Assembly: GCA_031841125.1 (NCBI GenBank)
Contig: CM063107.1
Location: 67,281,814 to 67,345,813, forward strand
Source of the DNA: Acanthococcus lagerstroemiae
Taxonomy: Eukaryota > Arthropoda > Insecta > Hemiptera > Eriococcidae
Length of the DNA stretch: 64,000 bases
Reading direction: 5' to 3'
The notes below the pieces were generated by a model, which was not told the DNA's origin, searched no databases, and was given only the letters and a program-made list of their open reading frames with translations. A program made the translations under genes and the position numbers. Shown piece after piece: positions 20,561 to 31,666 of this stretch (position 1 is the first letter of the stretch; every line of letters starts with the position of its first letter).

Positions 20561-23454
20561 TGTGTAGTACCGTGTGGTAAACCTGTTGTTGTGTGTTCCT
20601 GTTGGCTGTCTGTGATTGTGTAGTATGTCCAATCAGGGAGTGTTAGGTTATTCATTTGAATAGGTTCTCATTTTGGAAGTTAGTTGTGTTTATTAGGTTG
20701 TTTTGTTTTTGCCTTTATTATCTCTAGTTGTTCTTTTTCTTTTCTTTTCCGTGTGTTGCTTTCTGTGTGCAGGATTTTGTACTTTTCTGTTTATTTGTGG
20801 TTGTTGTGTCCCTGGCCGTTGCAGCGTTTTCCAAAAAGAGATTTGTCATCCTTTAGCTTCTGTGATTTTTCATGCTCTTTTATTCTGGTTGTGAATTTTC
20901 TGCCTGTTCCTACTATGTAATATGTATGTCATGTCACAGCATAAGCGTATCTGGACCTTCTGAATAGGATGTGCCAAGAGTTCATATCAATATATGGTAG
21001 GGTCATGCCTAAAGGAGGGGGAATTTATTTCTTCTCTCTGGGCTATTTCAAATACTTACCATCCGGCATTCCTGGTATTGCATTTAATTTTTGCATTTGA
21101 TTCAATTTTTAAGAAAACTGATACTTTGCTACTTCAAACTTCAACTTCCAACTATTTTCGTGGATTACTATTTTGCTTTTCTACAAACTTTCATATAATA
21201 ATGGTGAATCGTTTTGTACCCGATTGCGGCCATCGCTAGGATACAGTTTCTATATGTAAGCGTACTTCCAATAATTATTTTACTTACTACAAAATTACTG
21301 CAGACACAAATAGCCAGTGGTGGATCCAGGGTGGGGGGCATGTGGTACACGCCATCTGGTTGAAATTTTTAACCCGATAATAAGAAAAAAGGAATAAAAA
21401 TGATGAATTGTACCCTACCCTGGCGGGATTTAGCGCTTTGGTTATTATCCACTAACAGACCGAATTTTCCACATATTCCTTCAAATCTTGCGCTGTGTAA
21501 TTCTGCAGTCTGTCGCCAATAAGGAGTATCAGTTTACGTGTATAGGATTTTTTGATTAAAAAGTTACGAGGGAACCACCTCTAGAAGTTCCAAGTTTCTT
21601 CTTCCTCTCTTCACTTGACTATTGGCATTTATTCACATGGTCAAGCAATATTGAGTCATATTTAGCCAGTAATAATACGAACTCTAAGAAGATGCCATGA
21701 TTTATCTTTTCAAACAGTCTAAATGTGCTTTCAGTCTCTTCAACTCCTCGAAATGTGAGACCTTATTGCGTAATTCTCGTGGCCCCGAGGCCCCTAAACC
21801 CACTCGAAACCCTCGGGGATCTCCAATTAGAAAAACCCCCAGCCCGTCTCTGGATTCAATACTGATATGGGGGCAGCAGGGGCATTTGAAAAAAAGTAGA
21901 TCAACATGTGGCATTTTACTATATCTGGAAACATTTCTTCGCAGGAGAAAGATTATACAAAAAGTGAAAACAGGTAAAATCGGCAAAAATTTTAACAGGG
22001 CCGGCGACGCCAGTGGTAATAATGAATCACAACTTCTTTTTTTTGAATACGTTATTAAATGGCTTACCACTTTCGACACCTTCATTTAAATATAATGGCG
22101 GTGTGCTGTGTGTAAATAATATATGAAAACTAATATCAGCTTAGGAACAGGTCTGCACTAATAACGAGCTCCGAGCTCCGTATTTAGATCGTCCAACCAG
22201 TTTCAACCAGTCTGTTTTATAGCAAAAAATGCGTATTAGTGTTTAAACAGAGTGAAAAATATCAATTATACATGACAATGTTCAACGTGCTCATCCATTG
22301 CCTTAGCGATGGGCTTAAAAGAAAACAAATGACTCGGCCTGTTGGCTCGTAAGATCGGGGAGTGCTGCAAACGACTTGAGGACGGGAATCCCCGAATTTA
22401 CGAGAGATTACCGAACATTGAGACCATTTTTAGCCACATAAAATTAAACCGTTTAGGAAGTACTGACTCGTACCCGGGTCTTCAAGTGCTCTGAAAAATA
22501 GGTGTCCGTAATTTTTTACTTATTTAGTGGTGTTCCACCAGCACCTGGTTCTGCTCGGGTGTAATGTGAAAAAAAAAATAGTGGGTATATATGCGCTAGT
22601 GATATGCAAATAAAGCTTACCTTTAGAAAATTAAACCTTTTGGCGTAGAAAGAGCGCAAGAAGTTAAAAATCTGGTTTATAAATTCCCCTCTTTTTACCT
22701 ATTGATTTTAAACAAGCCGTTAATTTTTATTATTTAACGCTACGGTGCACCAATAGCTGTAGGCCTCTTTTCTCTGACAAGATATATTTATGTTTTATTT
22801 AAATTATCGACGTACACTTCCATACATTTGTAAAAATTTATTTTCATTTTCCTTTCGTTTTGGCTTCGCATTTTGTACCACATCGGCGTTCCGCACAGTC
22901 GTGCTCGAAATCGTTCAATTTAAAACTATCCTCGGGATCTAATTTAAGCATTTTGAAGATTTTACGATCACAAGGCACAAAAGCTATCTTTCTGTAGTCT
23001 CGTTCAAAAAATTGGAGCCGTGTCGAGTATCCCGTGTAAATCCAAACGTGTGCGGAAATCGTATCGAAAAAGAAAAAACTGACAGTCGATTCTCGATTGC
23101 AGTCGGCAAATGACCCGATGATTTGGCAGTCATCGAACGATTTTTAATCGGTAAATCACGATTTTCAATGTTGAGTTTACAGCATTTCAGATGAGAAGTT
23201 GCTCGCTACTGTTCGCTGGCAGTGATTTATTGACCCGTATTACATATTCAGTCGAGCAGATTACTTATATTGCATGTGCGCTGTGTTCGAATCATAGTAA
23301 TCAACTACTACTCGTCATGATAAGGGTGCTCATTTACAGGTTGTTAAATTAATGTCAGATACATAAATAGATTAATGCTGAGCGTAGCCGGAGGAGAGGA
23401 TGAATACTGAGTCGAATCGTCTCAACTGTTTCTATTTAGTGTCCATGTTGGAGT
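20561..23454. other. No recognisable gene; degraded repeats
   Basis: About 2.9 kb. At 21314 AGCCAGTGGTGGATCCAGGG looks like one end of a hAT MITE, but no partner end was found. Around 21780-22010 a GC-rich stretch has open frames on both strands that overlap almost exactly (21697-22089 plus, 21702-22085 minus); neither has a known motif. 22100-23450 appears low-copy. Confidence 0.5.
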
Positions 23455-23479
23455 ATGAGTGACCTTGCTAATATTCTGT

Positions 23480-24240
23480 TTTTTAGGGTGTGCCAATACA
23501 CTTTTTTGTTTCTGTTGTCCATAGCGTTTCCGGCTGTTACGCCACCTTCAGTGAAGCTCCCTGCCATTCTTTTTGTGGGTCCTCATGTTTGGGACCATAC
23601 CAAAACAAGAACCAACAACAATACCGACGAACAACAACTACAAAAACAACACAGAAGGAACTGTATACGTCAACATGACAAAAGAAATTATAAACCAAAA
23701 CTACTGCTAGCTTAACAACAAATATTACGACAAACAGAAAGCCTAGCAATGGGATCATCACTGTCACCTATTCTATCTGAAATGTACATTAACAACTTTG
23801 AAAATGGCCTACTAAACAACAGCAAACACAAGAAAAACATAAAGCTGCGGACAAGATACATAGACGACATATTAATCATCTGGGGAGGAACAGACAGACA
23901 ACTGGACCAATTCCTCACGGAGACAAATAACAACATAAAATTCACAATGGAAAAGGGCAATAAGACCATAAACTACTTCGACCTAACAATACAAATAAAA
24001 GAAAAGATATAGTACAACATTTACAGACACCCCCCCCCCCAACGAATGCAATAATACCCAATGACTCATTCCACCATCAAAAACACAAAATGGCAGCACT
24101 ACACAACCGCTGCCACAGAGCAATCAACATATATTAAACAACGACCACATAACAACAGAAATTAACAAAATCGAACAAATATAGCCATTAACAACAAATA
24201 CCAACGGCAAACAGTAGATAGAATAATTAACAAATAAATA
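23480..24240 (+). pseudogene. Penelope-like element reverse transcriptase
   Basis: The plus-strand frame gives ILRQTESLAMGSSLSPILSE, YINNFE, RYIDDILIIWGG, FLTETNNNIKFTMEKG and INYFDLTIQIKE (main frame 23749-24012). It then continues in broken frames with IYRHPP and SFHHQKHKMAALHNR to about 24230. The order LAMGSPLSP, RY(V/I)DD, IKFT-E, FLDL, YRK, S-HP-HK is diagnostic of Penelope-like retroelements, which also carry a GIY-YIG endonuclease downstream. The catalytic IDD is intact. The N-terminal RT fingers are missing and a C-tract disrupts the frame at 24031-24042, so it is inactive. Confidence 0.9.
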
Positions 24241-24359
24241 TCACAGCAAGCCAGGTCGCTTTGCGACCTAGTAATAAGGTCGGCCTTTTCAGCTGAAGTC
24301 TGGGCGGCTCGCTACTAACCAACTTCGAACAAAAAGTACAATCGCACTTAATCAGTAAT

Positions 24360-24432
24360 TTATAATTCGAGTCCGCAGTTTAGTGATTTTGTCCACTGCT
24401 GATAGGTAGGAAGAGAACGTTCCAAGTTTCGA
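24360..24432 (+). repeat. Left arm of a ~65-bp inverted repeat
   Basis: Contains GTCCGCAGTTTAGTGATTTT, CTGCTGATAGGTAGGAAGAG and AACGTTCC. The reverse complement lies at 25358-25420 with only a few changes. The arms enclose about 930 bp that include the second Penelope-like piece. Confidence 0.8.
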
Positions 24433-25004
24433 TAGTCAGTGTTACCAAACAGCAAAATCTGTTTTTTGAGAACACGTGATTGTAAGTTCAAGAGCCATGT
24501 AGAAACTAAATGACATAGCGTTTACTAATAAGCTTTGATCAACGTGAGTACACTTTTTTGAATCGGGGGCCCAATTCTGAAAAATTCTACTTTTTACGCT
24601 TTTTCCAACGATACTAATAATTCATTTTGTTTACAAAAATGTCAGTTGGTTCACGCTGACTCTAATTTCAACAAGAATCATACACAATATATTACAAACC
24701 TCACAAAATGAACTCCTTTCATTGATTCCTTATGTTGATACCTCGAGTTGCTTTTGCTGAGACTGTAAGCACAATGTAAAACCATCTTCCTATCTGTTTC
24801 TCTTATACGCGAGTACGTTCACTTTTACATTTAAAACCACAAGCGCCACTGTGGAAAGCAAATGCGATCCATTCTCGTGCATCTCGAACATAGATTGATA
24901 AGAAGAAGAGCCAATAGAAGACAAATCCAAACCACTGGCGTCACTAAGCGTCGCCTAGAATTATTTTTCCATTATAGGCTTGGCTACGCTGACCCTAAAA
25001 AGGT

Positions 25005-25225
25005 TCAGACACTGAGCCAACAACCACAAAAACAGACAAATATTATGCAGAAGAAATACCCTTCACAAGGACACACACATACAAAATATAGAAAATCTTC
25101 AACCAATACAACATAAAACTCAGAATCAGAAACAGACCACCCCTGATCAAACAAATAAGCAACAATAAAACAGAAACAAAGGACATGAACAACAGCAACG
25201 GAGTATAAAGACTGGAGACTGAGAA
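25005..25225 (+). pseudogene. Penelope-like element, linker between RT and endonuclease
   Basis: The plus frame reads NIKLRIRNRPPLIKQISNNK and then NNSNGV before a stop. In Penelope-like proteins the segment between RT and the GIY-YIG nuclease carries basic residues followed by SGVYKL. The match is short but lies on the same strand and in the correct order relative to 23480-24240. The intervening 24240-25000 has no coding match and probably represents an insertion or rearrangement. The GIY-YIG nuclease itself is not recognisable after 25225. Confidence 0.45.
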
Positions 25226-25357
25226 CACTGTGACACATGGGCGTGCCTACCAGGTGTGCCGACACTCTACTTTTTGTAGATTTTTTTTACCCCCTTAGGC
25301 AGGGTAATAATACAATATTATTTATTTTTTATTTTCATTAAAAATTCGGCTTAGAAC

Positions 25358-25420
25358 GTTCTCTTCCTACCTATCAGCAGGGGACAAAATCACTAAACTG
25401 CAGACTCAAATTATTGGGAT
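25358..25420 (-). repeat. Right arm of the inverted repeat
   Basis: Contains GAACGTTCTCTTCCTACCTA and AATCACTAAACTGCAGACTC, the reverse complement of 24360-24432. Penelope-like elements are known for inverted or partly tandem long terminal repeats, so these arms may belong to the element. Confidence 0.8.
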
Positions 25421-25922
25421 GTTAACCTCACCTAGGTAGCGCTAGTATCGTGGTATGGTGGCGAGAACACCTGATAAGAATTGAAAGGGGGATGATTTTG
25501 TGAAATCGTCCACTTTTGTACCTTATCACCTTGTTATTACCGGCAGGGATACCAACTTTGGAAACTCGGGTTAACATCTCAATAAATTACTGATTAATTT
25601 TTTGAACTGAATCACGGATGAAGGATACGGGCATCAAAAGTGATCCGAATCACAAACCTCGGATCATTTTTAGGGTGTTTTCTGCACGGAGCGCTGCAAG
25701 TAAACACCCTATTGCAATTGAATTTTCATCCTCCTCATCATTTCTCTAAATACAACTGAATTGTTTACAGCTCATAGTTTAGTTTTAGCTCAGTTGCCTT
25801 CTGTATCAACCTGCCATCTATTGATAAGTTAGTTTACTATTATGAATGTATCCTGTCTGTTACGCTTACAATTTACAAATGTAACTTGTTTACGTTTTAT
25901 TTCGTGATTTTGTATTTTACTC

Positions 25923-26309
25923 ATGACAGTATTGTGCAATTTGTACTGTTCTACAAAAGGAACTATTTCCTCAAAGAAAGTGAAGACATTAACTGGGTTT
26001 GGAAGAGGTAAGTGTATTGTTTGTTTGTATGAAATGGGTTCTCAGTTGAATTAGCATACATAATATATTTGAATCAAACTAAGTAGGTACATGCAACATT
26101 CAGTGGTACTCTCATCAGGAAATTTTCCGAGGAATAATGCGATGTGAGTTATGTTTCATAAATATGTCAGCAGTGGTAATTTTGGTAATCTATTTCAGGT
26201 CTTTCACAAATATTTTGTTTCTAGTTTGACTATATTTACCTTCATCTTTTTGTTACCAGGAACGAGGAATCATCCAAAACAGTCAACATGCCTTCAACCA
26301 CAAATTTGA
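25923..26309 (+). CDS. Possible two-exon small gene, unknown
   Basis: An ATG at 25923 opens 28 codons ending at an excellent donor site (GGAAGAG/GTAAGTG, exon end 26007). A strong acceptor with a T-rich tract (CTTTTTGTTACCAG) ends at 26259. Joining 26007 to 26260 keeps the frame open for 16 more codons, with the stop at 26307-26309, giving a 44-residue product with a basic middle (SSKKVKTL) and no known domain. The splice signals are better than chance expectation for such a short stretch, but the protein is too short to judge. It could be a noncoding transcript or the decayed gene of a DNA transposon. Confidence is low. Confidence 0.2.
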
Positions 26310-26422
26310 ACTTCTATTGTGTAGCGGAATTAACAAAAACCGGGAATAAATAATTGGCAGATCACGTTTTGTTTTTGAAATGAAAGATTATCTTTCTCGC
26401 ATTCGAACGTTTCACGAATATT

Positions 26423-26911
26423 TCACGCGTTGTGTGACCAGAAGTGGAGCGTGGAGCTAATGTCTTTGCATCTTATAAACACTGTAATGAGGAGTAAGAA
26501 CACATTAATGTGCGTTTTCTGAAGCAAGAACACAACTTTATTTGAATTGAAGTAAAATTCCTTGTTTATTTGAATCGAAACAAAATTCCTGTCCCTCTTT
26601 GAATTGTTATCAGCAGTTATCAGTTCATATTCATTGAAACTCGTGTATCTGAAATTTGTTGGATTTATGTCCTTTGAATTTATTTGTCTTGTAAAGGTAG
26701 AGTGTTTGATTTCTGCTTGCCGCTTGAAATGAATTAAATGAAAAATAGAGATATATTCTAGTATGTTCTTTCTGTATTGAACAATGTCTGCTGCGTGATT
26801 GCAGTCTGCAGCTTCACAGTTTGAAGCCTTGAACTTCCATGATGTGCGTGTAGCATCATCAGCTTTCATGTTCCCGGGGAAAAAGAAGACGTTACGTGTT
26901 AGTGATGTCAA
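26423..26911 (-). CDS. Unrecognised 162-residue open frame
   Basis: The second-longest open frame in the window, starting at an ATG at 26911. The product has no motif I recognise: an N-terminal part with several Cys (SNCEAADCNHAAD), a polar middle rich in Asn, and a hydrophobic stretch FLLQKTHINVFLLLITVFI near the C-terminus. Clusters of the word GTGATCCGAxTCAC lie about 0.8 kb to one side (25640-25653) and 0.2 kb to the other (27098-27111), so it may sit inside an undescribed DNA element. Base composition is like its surroundings, so it may be a chance frame. Confidence 0.2.
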   Translation of the reverse strand: MTSLTRNVFFFPGNMKADDATRTSWKFKASNCEAADCNHAADIVQYRKNILEYISIFHLIHFKRQAEIKHSTFTRQINSKDINPTNFRYTSFNEYELITADNNSKRDRNFVSIQINKEFYFNSNKVVFLLQKTHINVFLLLITVFIRCKDISSTLHFWSHNA

Positions 26912-27129
26912 GTCACCATTTGCTTATCAAAAAATACCAATTCTACACAAGCGCTACAATTTGCACAGTCCCAATGGCAAACACCCTGTTACTACCTCGC
27001 AATCCGCGAGGTAGCTTGTTTCCATTGTTTTCTTCTAGTGTTTTGATCTGAATTGCGAACTATGGTCATTTATGGTTCATACATCCTCAAAATAGATGTG
27101 ATCCGAGTCACGGATCACGGGTCAGTCAA

Positions 27130-28550
27130 GAGAAAAATTAACCTATGATGTCAGTTATATCCATTATCACCCATCACAATAATGTCACTGCTGTAAGCTG
27201 CAGCCTGTATTTCGTAGAAACGAGTACACAACTTTTAAACACATAACTTCCATAAGAAACAATCGCATCTTGTTCAGAATCGAATATTTTAAAAATGAAA
27301 AATAATTTAACGAATGTAAACTTGATTTTTGTAAACTAGAAACCTCCAGCTTTAATTTAAGCAATTCCATCTCAATTATTCATGATACCATAAAAAATAA
27401 ACTGAGCACATCTTAAGTTCGCTACTTCAATACCTGTGTTATCACTAGTCACTATTTGCAGGCACGGATTTAGAAAAATGCGATGGGGGGGGGGGGTACA
27501 ATAGCGGCGATGTATATTGATTAGCTGTTGCTTTTATGTTGGCAGGGGTATGGGGGCGGGGGTGCTCCCGGAAAATATTTTATCTAATGTTGGATACGTA
27601 ATGACGAATATATAGATGCGTTATTATACATTTGTGGCGTGTAATGTAAGGAGACCGAATCTTTATTCCTTAATAGAGCAATAGCCCTGTTCCAGAAAAA
27701 TAGGCTGTTATTCTTTCAAATCTGGAGTGAAGCTCGATTGATTACATTCGGAACAACCGGAATGTACCCGAGGCAATTTACTCGGAGCCTATCTACTCGC
27801 TGTATTATTGATCACGATGAAAATATCGAATGTAATCTGATAAGAATAAGACCGATATAGAAAACGTATTAATCCGATATCGACTGCATCGGAAATGTTT
27901 CACCCATATTTAGAATAAATGCGACTTCGAAAATTCAAATTAATGCTATTAACGTTTTCAGCCACTTAACGGGCGGCTTCATGCTGCGTTACACAAATCA
28001 GCGAAATTAAAAATTGAAACATTTTCGAAACACAAAAAAGAGGTCTGGATGATATTTTAAAATAATAATTTATGCGTATTCTGCCATATACGTAAGTCGG
28101 TACGTACAGTTTTATATCATTCATTTGTTATTCCCATTTACAGTCACCCGAATAACAAAAGAATCATTTACATAGCATAGGCCTAGATCGGGTAACTTCA
28201 GCCGTGTACGCACGACTTGTGATAAATCGCGTATGATAAGTAACCCTTTCCTTATTTTTTAAATACCACCAACCCCACGAAACGTACCCTCAGTTCCGAG
28301 AAAATCTTTTATTTTGCGGCCTTTGTGAGCACCGATCCATTATTTTCACTTATTTGAATATTGCATATTTTGCATATTAAAGAATAATAGTTATAATTTT
28401 GATAGCTTCGAAGTTTACGAAAACGAATTCCATTTCTGCAATTTCCGAATGACGGTTTGGCTTTATTGAAACGGGTCCGCAAAATGCGGTCCGAAAAGTT
28501 ATCCAGTAACAGATGTCGCCTGTTCGGGATCCGTTTCGAATTCGGCGAGA
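27130..28550. other. No recognisable gene
   Basis: About 1.4 kb. At 27473 CAGGCACGGATTTAG followed by a G-tract resembles one end of a hAT MITE without a partner. 27600-28300 looks low-copy and evenly composed. Confidence 0.5.
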
Positions 28551-28557
28551 GGACAAA

Positions 28558-28755
28558 ATGACCACGCATTTGGAGATCTCTGAAAACTCGTACGAGGTTC
28601 CCGAAAATTTGGCGCGAAGATTAGATAAATTGGACCCCGGGGATAACGTTCTCTTTCGAAGCAATACAGATTCTCCATCTAGATATGTAGTTTTAGTTCC
28701 GGCGAGTAAAACGATGGAGTGTCTCAGCTGCGCTTTGAGTAGATTTTTCGAATGA
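28558..28755 (+). CDS. Hypothetical 65-residue protein or exon
   Basis: ATG at 28558 in the context GGACAAAATG, stop at 28753. The product is hydrophilic and non-repetitive (EISENSYEVPENLARRLDKL, then GDNVLFR and SRYVVLVPASKT). It has balanced amino acid use and higher GC than the flanks, unlike the Lys/Asn/Phe-rich frames around it. An upstream in-frame ATG at 28513 would add 15 residues. No domain is recognised and no splice sites were assigned. It may be a small real gene or one exon of a larger one, and it is the best candidate for non-transposon coding sequence in the window. Confidence 0.3.
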   Translation: MTTHLEISENSYEVPENLARRLDKLDPGDNVLFRSNTDSPSRYVVLVPASKTMECLSCALSRFFE

Positions 28756-28799
28756 GTCGTCCGAGGATTATTTTATGGATTTTCTTTTCAATTAACTTG

Positions 28800-29110
28800 T
28801 ACCAGAGACCGGAGCCGCTCAGAACTGGTTTCGGCTCCGGAGCAAATTTGAATGCAGCTTCGGCTCAACAAGAATGTGACTTGGAAGGGAGGGAGAAGGG
28901 TAGAGGGTTGCGGAAGAGGAAGTGGGAAGGGGAAAAGTTGAAGTGCCGAAGCCTAAAAGCTTGGCTTCTACTCCAGCTCCAGGAAGATTTTGAGACTGGC
29001 TCTTGCTCCAAGCTCCAGTAAATCATTTTTTCTGTTTTTCGGTTCCAATTTATTATTTTTTCCAGGGTTCAGTTCCAACAAATTATTTTTCAGGATCAGA
29101 CTCCAGCTCA
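28800..29110. repeat. GGAGC/GCTCC-rich repeat
   Basis: Clustered words CCGGAGCCG, GGCTCCGGAGC, GCTCCAGCTCCAGG and AAGCTCCAG in both orientations. Related pieces are at 57470-57560 (CCAGAGCCGCTCCGAATTGG) and, reversed, near 30655-30695. The pattern fits the subterminal repeats of an old MITE family, but clean termini were not found. Confidence 0.5.
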
Positions 29111-29395
29111 AGCTTCCATGGAAAATGGCCTGCTAAAGAGCTTCCTTGTGATTCGGGCTAAATTTTAGGCAGCAGCCTTCATTCCAAGCATTACACTGTG
29201 CAACAAAATATTAAGACGTGGCTACTCATGATTTATTCTTGTCTCTTACATCATAGTTAATTACAAATAGACCATCTATCGACTGAACCTTTGTTTTTAA
29301 GCAGGATAATAGACAGGTTTCCCGTGACGTCACACAGTGAGTGTTAGCAAAAGTACCCGTAGTTGGGCTGATGAACGTATTAGGCACTTTTGAGG

Positions 29396-29803
29396 TAGTG
29401 ATGGAAATGAGAATATGCTAATTTTTAAAATGCTGAGCATTTTGAGAATATTCTCAGCATATGCTTGTTGAGTAAATGCTCCAAAATTTGAGCATATGCT
29501 CAATGAGCAAATGATCAGCCAAGCATTGAAATAATGAGCATTTTCTCATTTATATATGCTCAATGAGCAAATGCTCGTAAAAGCATAGAAATAATGAGCA
29601 TTTTCTCAAGCATTCTCTCATTTTCCCCGAGCATTTTCTCATTTATACAGATAAAACGAGTTTAAATTTTAAACATGCTGAGCATTTGCTCATCCAATAA
29701 AAAATGCTCTGCTATTTTAAGCATATTCTCATGCTGAGCATATGCTCAAGCATTTTGAGAATATGCTTACCAATAGAAAATGCTCGAGCATTTTCCATCA
29801 CTA
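29396..29803. mobile_element. hAT MITE built of AGCAT/ATGCT palindromes
   Basis: 408 bp from TAGTGATGGAAATGAG to CATTTTCCATCACTA, with an 8-bp duplication TTTTGAGG/TTTTGGGG (29388-29395, 29804-29811; one difference). Almost the whole interior is permutations of TGAGCATATGCTCA, AATGAGCATTTTCTCA and GAGCAAATGCTC, giving dense overlapping inverted repeats. Confidence 0.85.
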
Positions 29804-29811
29804 TTTTGGGG

Positions 29812-29990
29812 CTTCCAAGAGGTCTCTCTTTTCTAATTTTACTCTCAACTCGAGCCCTGGAATCCGCCCTTTCGAGCATTACTTCGGAGACGTCGGAGAG
29901 ACTGTCAGGGCTGTTTTAGCCCTTTTTTCTGCTTGCCGAAAACCGGATTCCGAGACCAGCACGCTATCCACTAGGCCAACCAGACCCCAG
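29812..29990 (-). repeat. tRNA-derived SINE, 5' part
   Basis: On the minus strand from 29990: CTGGGGTCTGGTTGGCCTAG (box A region), GATAGCGTGCTGGTCTCGGA, then AAGGGCTAAAACAGCC and GATTCCAGGGCTCGAGTTGA. It matches 39381-39590 block for block. Box B is deleted in this copy. The MITE at 29396-29803 abuts its 3' part. Confidence 0.8.
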
Positions 29991-31029
29991 GTCTAGGAAT
30001 TTTCTTAGTATCTTCCCCTCATTTTGTAACTAATTTTCATCGTAATATTGTGCGCAAAAAAATTTGGTATGCCTCCGTAAATTTGAATTTGATCGCGCAA
30101 TGGTAGTAAAAGTATATGTGTTTTGTCAGGCAGACAGCTAGGATAAAAACAAAATTCTAAGTGGTCTATTACAACTTTTTGTTTTTTTCTAGACCTAAGC
30201 TACTCAAAAATACCAATGGGAACCTACGGACAAACCGAGAAAGAAAAATTGTTGTACATGTTAGCAGCAAAACGTGGTGAAAGGTATTTTTGTTGGAAGA
30301 GTGCAGAGAAGAAATGAAGAAGAAAAGAAATTATGGACTATTCAACATGTGACAAAACGTATTCGAATAGCCCCTTTTTATTTGTGCTTACTAACAAAAA
30401 ATACAAAATTTTAGGAGGTAGTGCCCGTGAATTTTGGCGGGGGATAGTTTCCTTCTGCATTACCACAGTTCCTATGGCTCCACAAAAATCACTTCTTGGC
30501 TAAACCCCTCGTTAACCCTAGCTTTGAGCTTCTATACTGAAACAGTGGCCATTGTACGCAGAAATCAGGAACCAGAAGAAATCTGACGTTAGATCCCTTC
30601 AAACTCGTCAAAATTGACGACTCTACTTCCATATAAGTACAATTTAAATTTTTTCCCTGACTCCAACTCCAGCTCCTCTAAAATTGGACTCCCTGCTTCT
30701 TAAAGAGAAAACAAAGGGACTGATAGTTTTCCGAGAGTTAATAAAATCCGAAATATGTTCCACATCATAGTCGTATCCCTTCGGAGAAGGAGGAAAGCGT
30801 TTTTTACCCTTTGGTTTTTTTTTCTCTTCTTTTTTTCCCAAATTAAATATAACATGTTATTTTTTGCTCACGTTATCAAAGATGAACTTTGAACCCTCTT
30901 TCTTCCCAATTCTACGGATGCCACTGAGGATCTGAGAACCGATTTCTTTCTGTTCTTCTTCATTTAATTTATACAGCAGCGTCAACAGGACATTTCCTAG
31001 GGGGTGGGCGGGGGGGGGGGGAATTTTAC
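29991..31029. other. No recognisable gene
   Basis: About 1 kb of AT-rich sequence. The short frames match nothing, and a T-rich/A-rich block at 30780-30850 is low complexity. A G-tract precedes the SINE fragment at 31010-31020. Confidence 0.5.
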
Positions 31030-31142
31030 AGGTAAGATGTTTGGTGGAATGTATGGCGATGCGCGCATGCCAAATTGGCTCCCTAAACACCGCACTTCTG
31101 GGCCCTGAAACTACTATTTCGAGAATCGTATCAGTGACCAGA
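31030..31142 (+). repeat. SINE 3' body fragment
   Basis: TTTGGTGGAATGTATGGCGA, CGCGCATGCCAAA, AACACCGCACTTCTGGGCCC, GAGAATCGTATCAGTGACCA. The same order occurs at 39673-39785 and, reversed, at 61485-61610. It is the tRNA-unrelated body of the SINE family, here without its head. Confidence 0.75.
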
Positions 31143-31549
31143 GTTCACAGGTAAGATAGTGACGGTGCACAAAACTATTTTTTGCCATTGGCTTTTGGGG
31201 GAACAAAATAATTTTGCAAAAACCCTAAAAATCGCTGGTAATTAATGGCTGGGATTTTTACCGTTCTTCCGTACAATATACAAAACCCGAAAAAATCTGG
31301 TTAGATCACTCAAAACTTTATTTTTAAAAGATTCTATTCGTGAACCCACCGAAAATCGATAAAATTGTATCGATTTTTATATATTTATTATTTCAATTTT
31401 TGATTTTCTTCGGCATTAATTTGTTTGATTCGATTAATCGAATTTTTGTTCGTGAATTAGAAGCACTACTGAGCTAACCTGTGTAAGACATTGAAAAGAA
31501 GATGAGGAAGACTCTTGTAGTAAAAGTAAAGCACTTCAACCCGAGGGTG

Positions 31550-31666
31550 ACCATCTGCAATTTTGAATCCAACTGTGCCCGTGGATGTCGAATTGACTAC
31601 GCGGTACGCTCCGCATAGTCGGATTCGGCACCTACGGGCACAGTAGGATTCAAAATGGCGTATGGT
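31550..31666. repeat. 117-bp near-perfect hairpin
   Basis: The left arm begins ACCATCTGCAATTTTGAATC and includes CTGTGCCCGTGGATGTCGAA. The right arm is its reverse complement (GGCACCTACGGGCACAG, then GATTCAAAATGGCGTATGGT) with a handful of mismatches. The arms are about 55 nt with a short centre at CGGTACGCTCCG (about 31605). It could be a foldback MITE or, if transcribed, a hairpin RNA precursor. No target duplication was identified. Confidence 0.8.

Noticed and set aside
21697..22089. Two open frames of about 130 residues on opposite strands over the same bases
   Set aside because: Neither has a recognisable motif. Overlap on both strands in a GC-richer patch is expected by chance.
26100..26130. 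Hammerhead ribozyme (CTGATGAG on the minus strand)
   Set aside because: The required GAAA segment and stem III pairing are not present.
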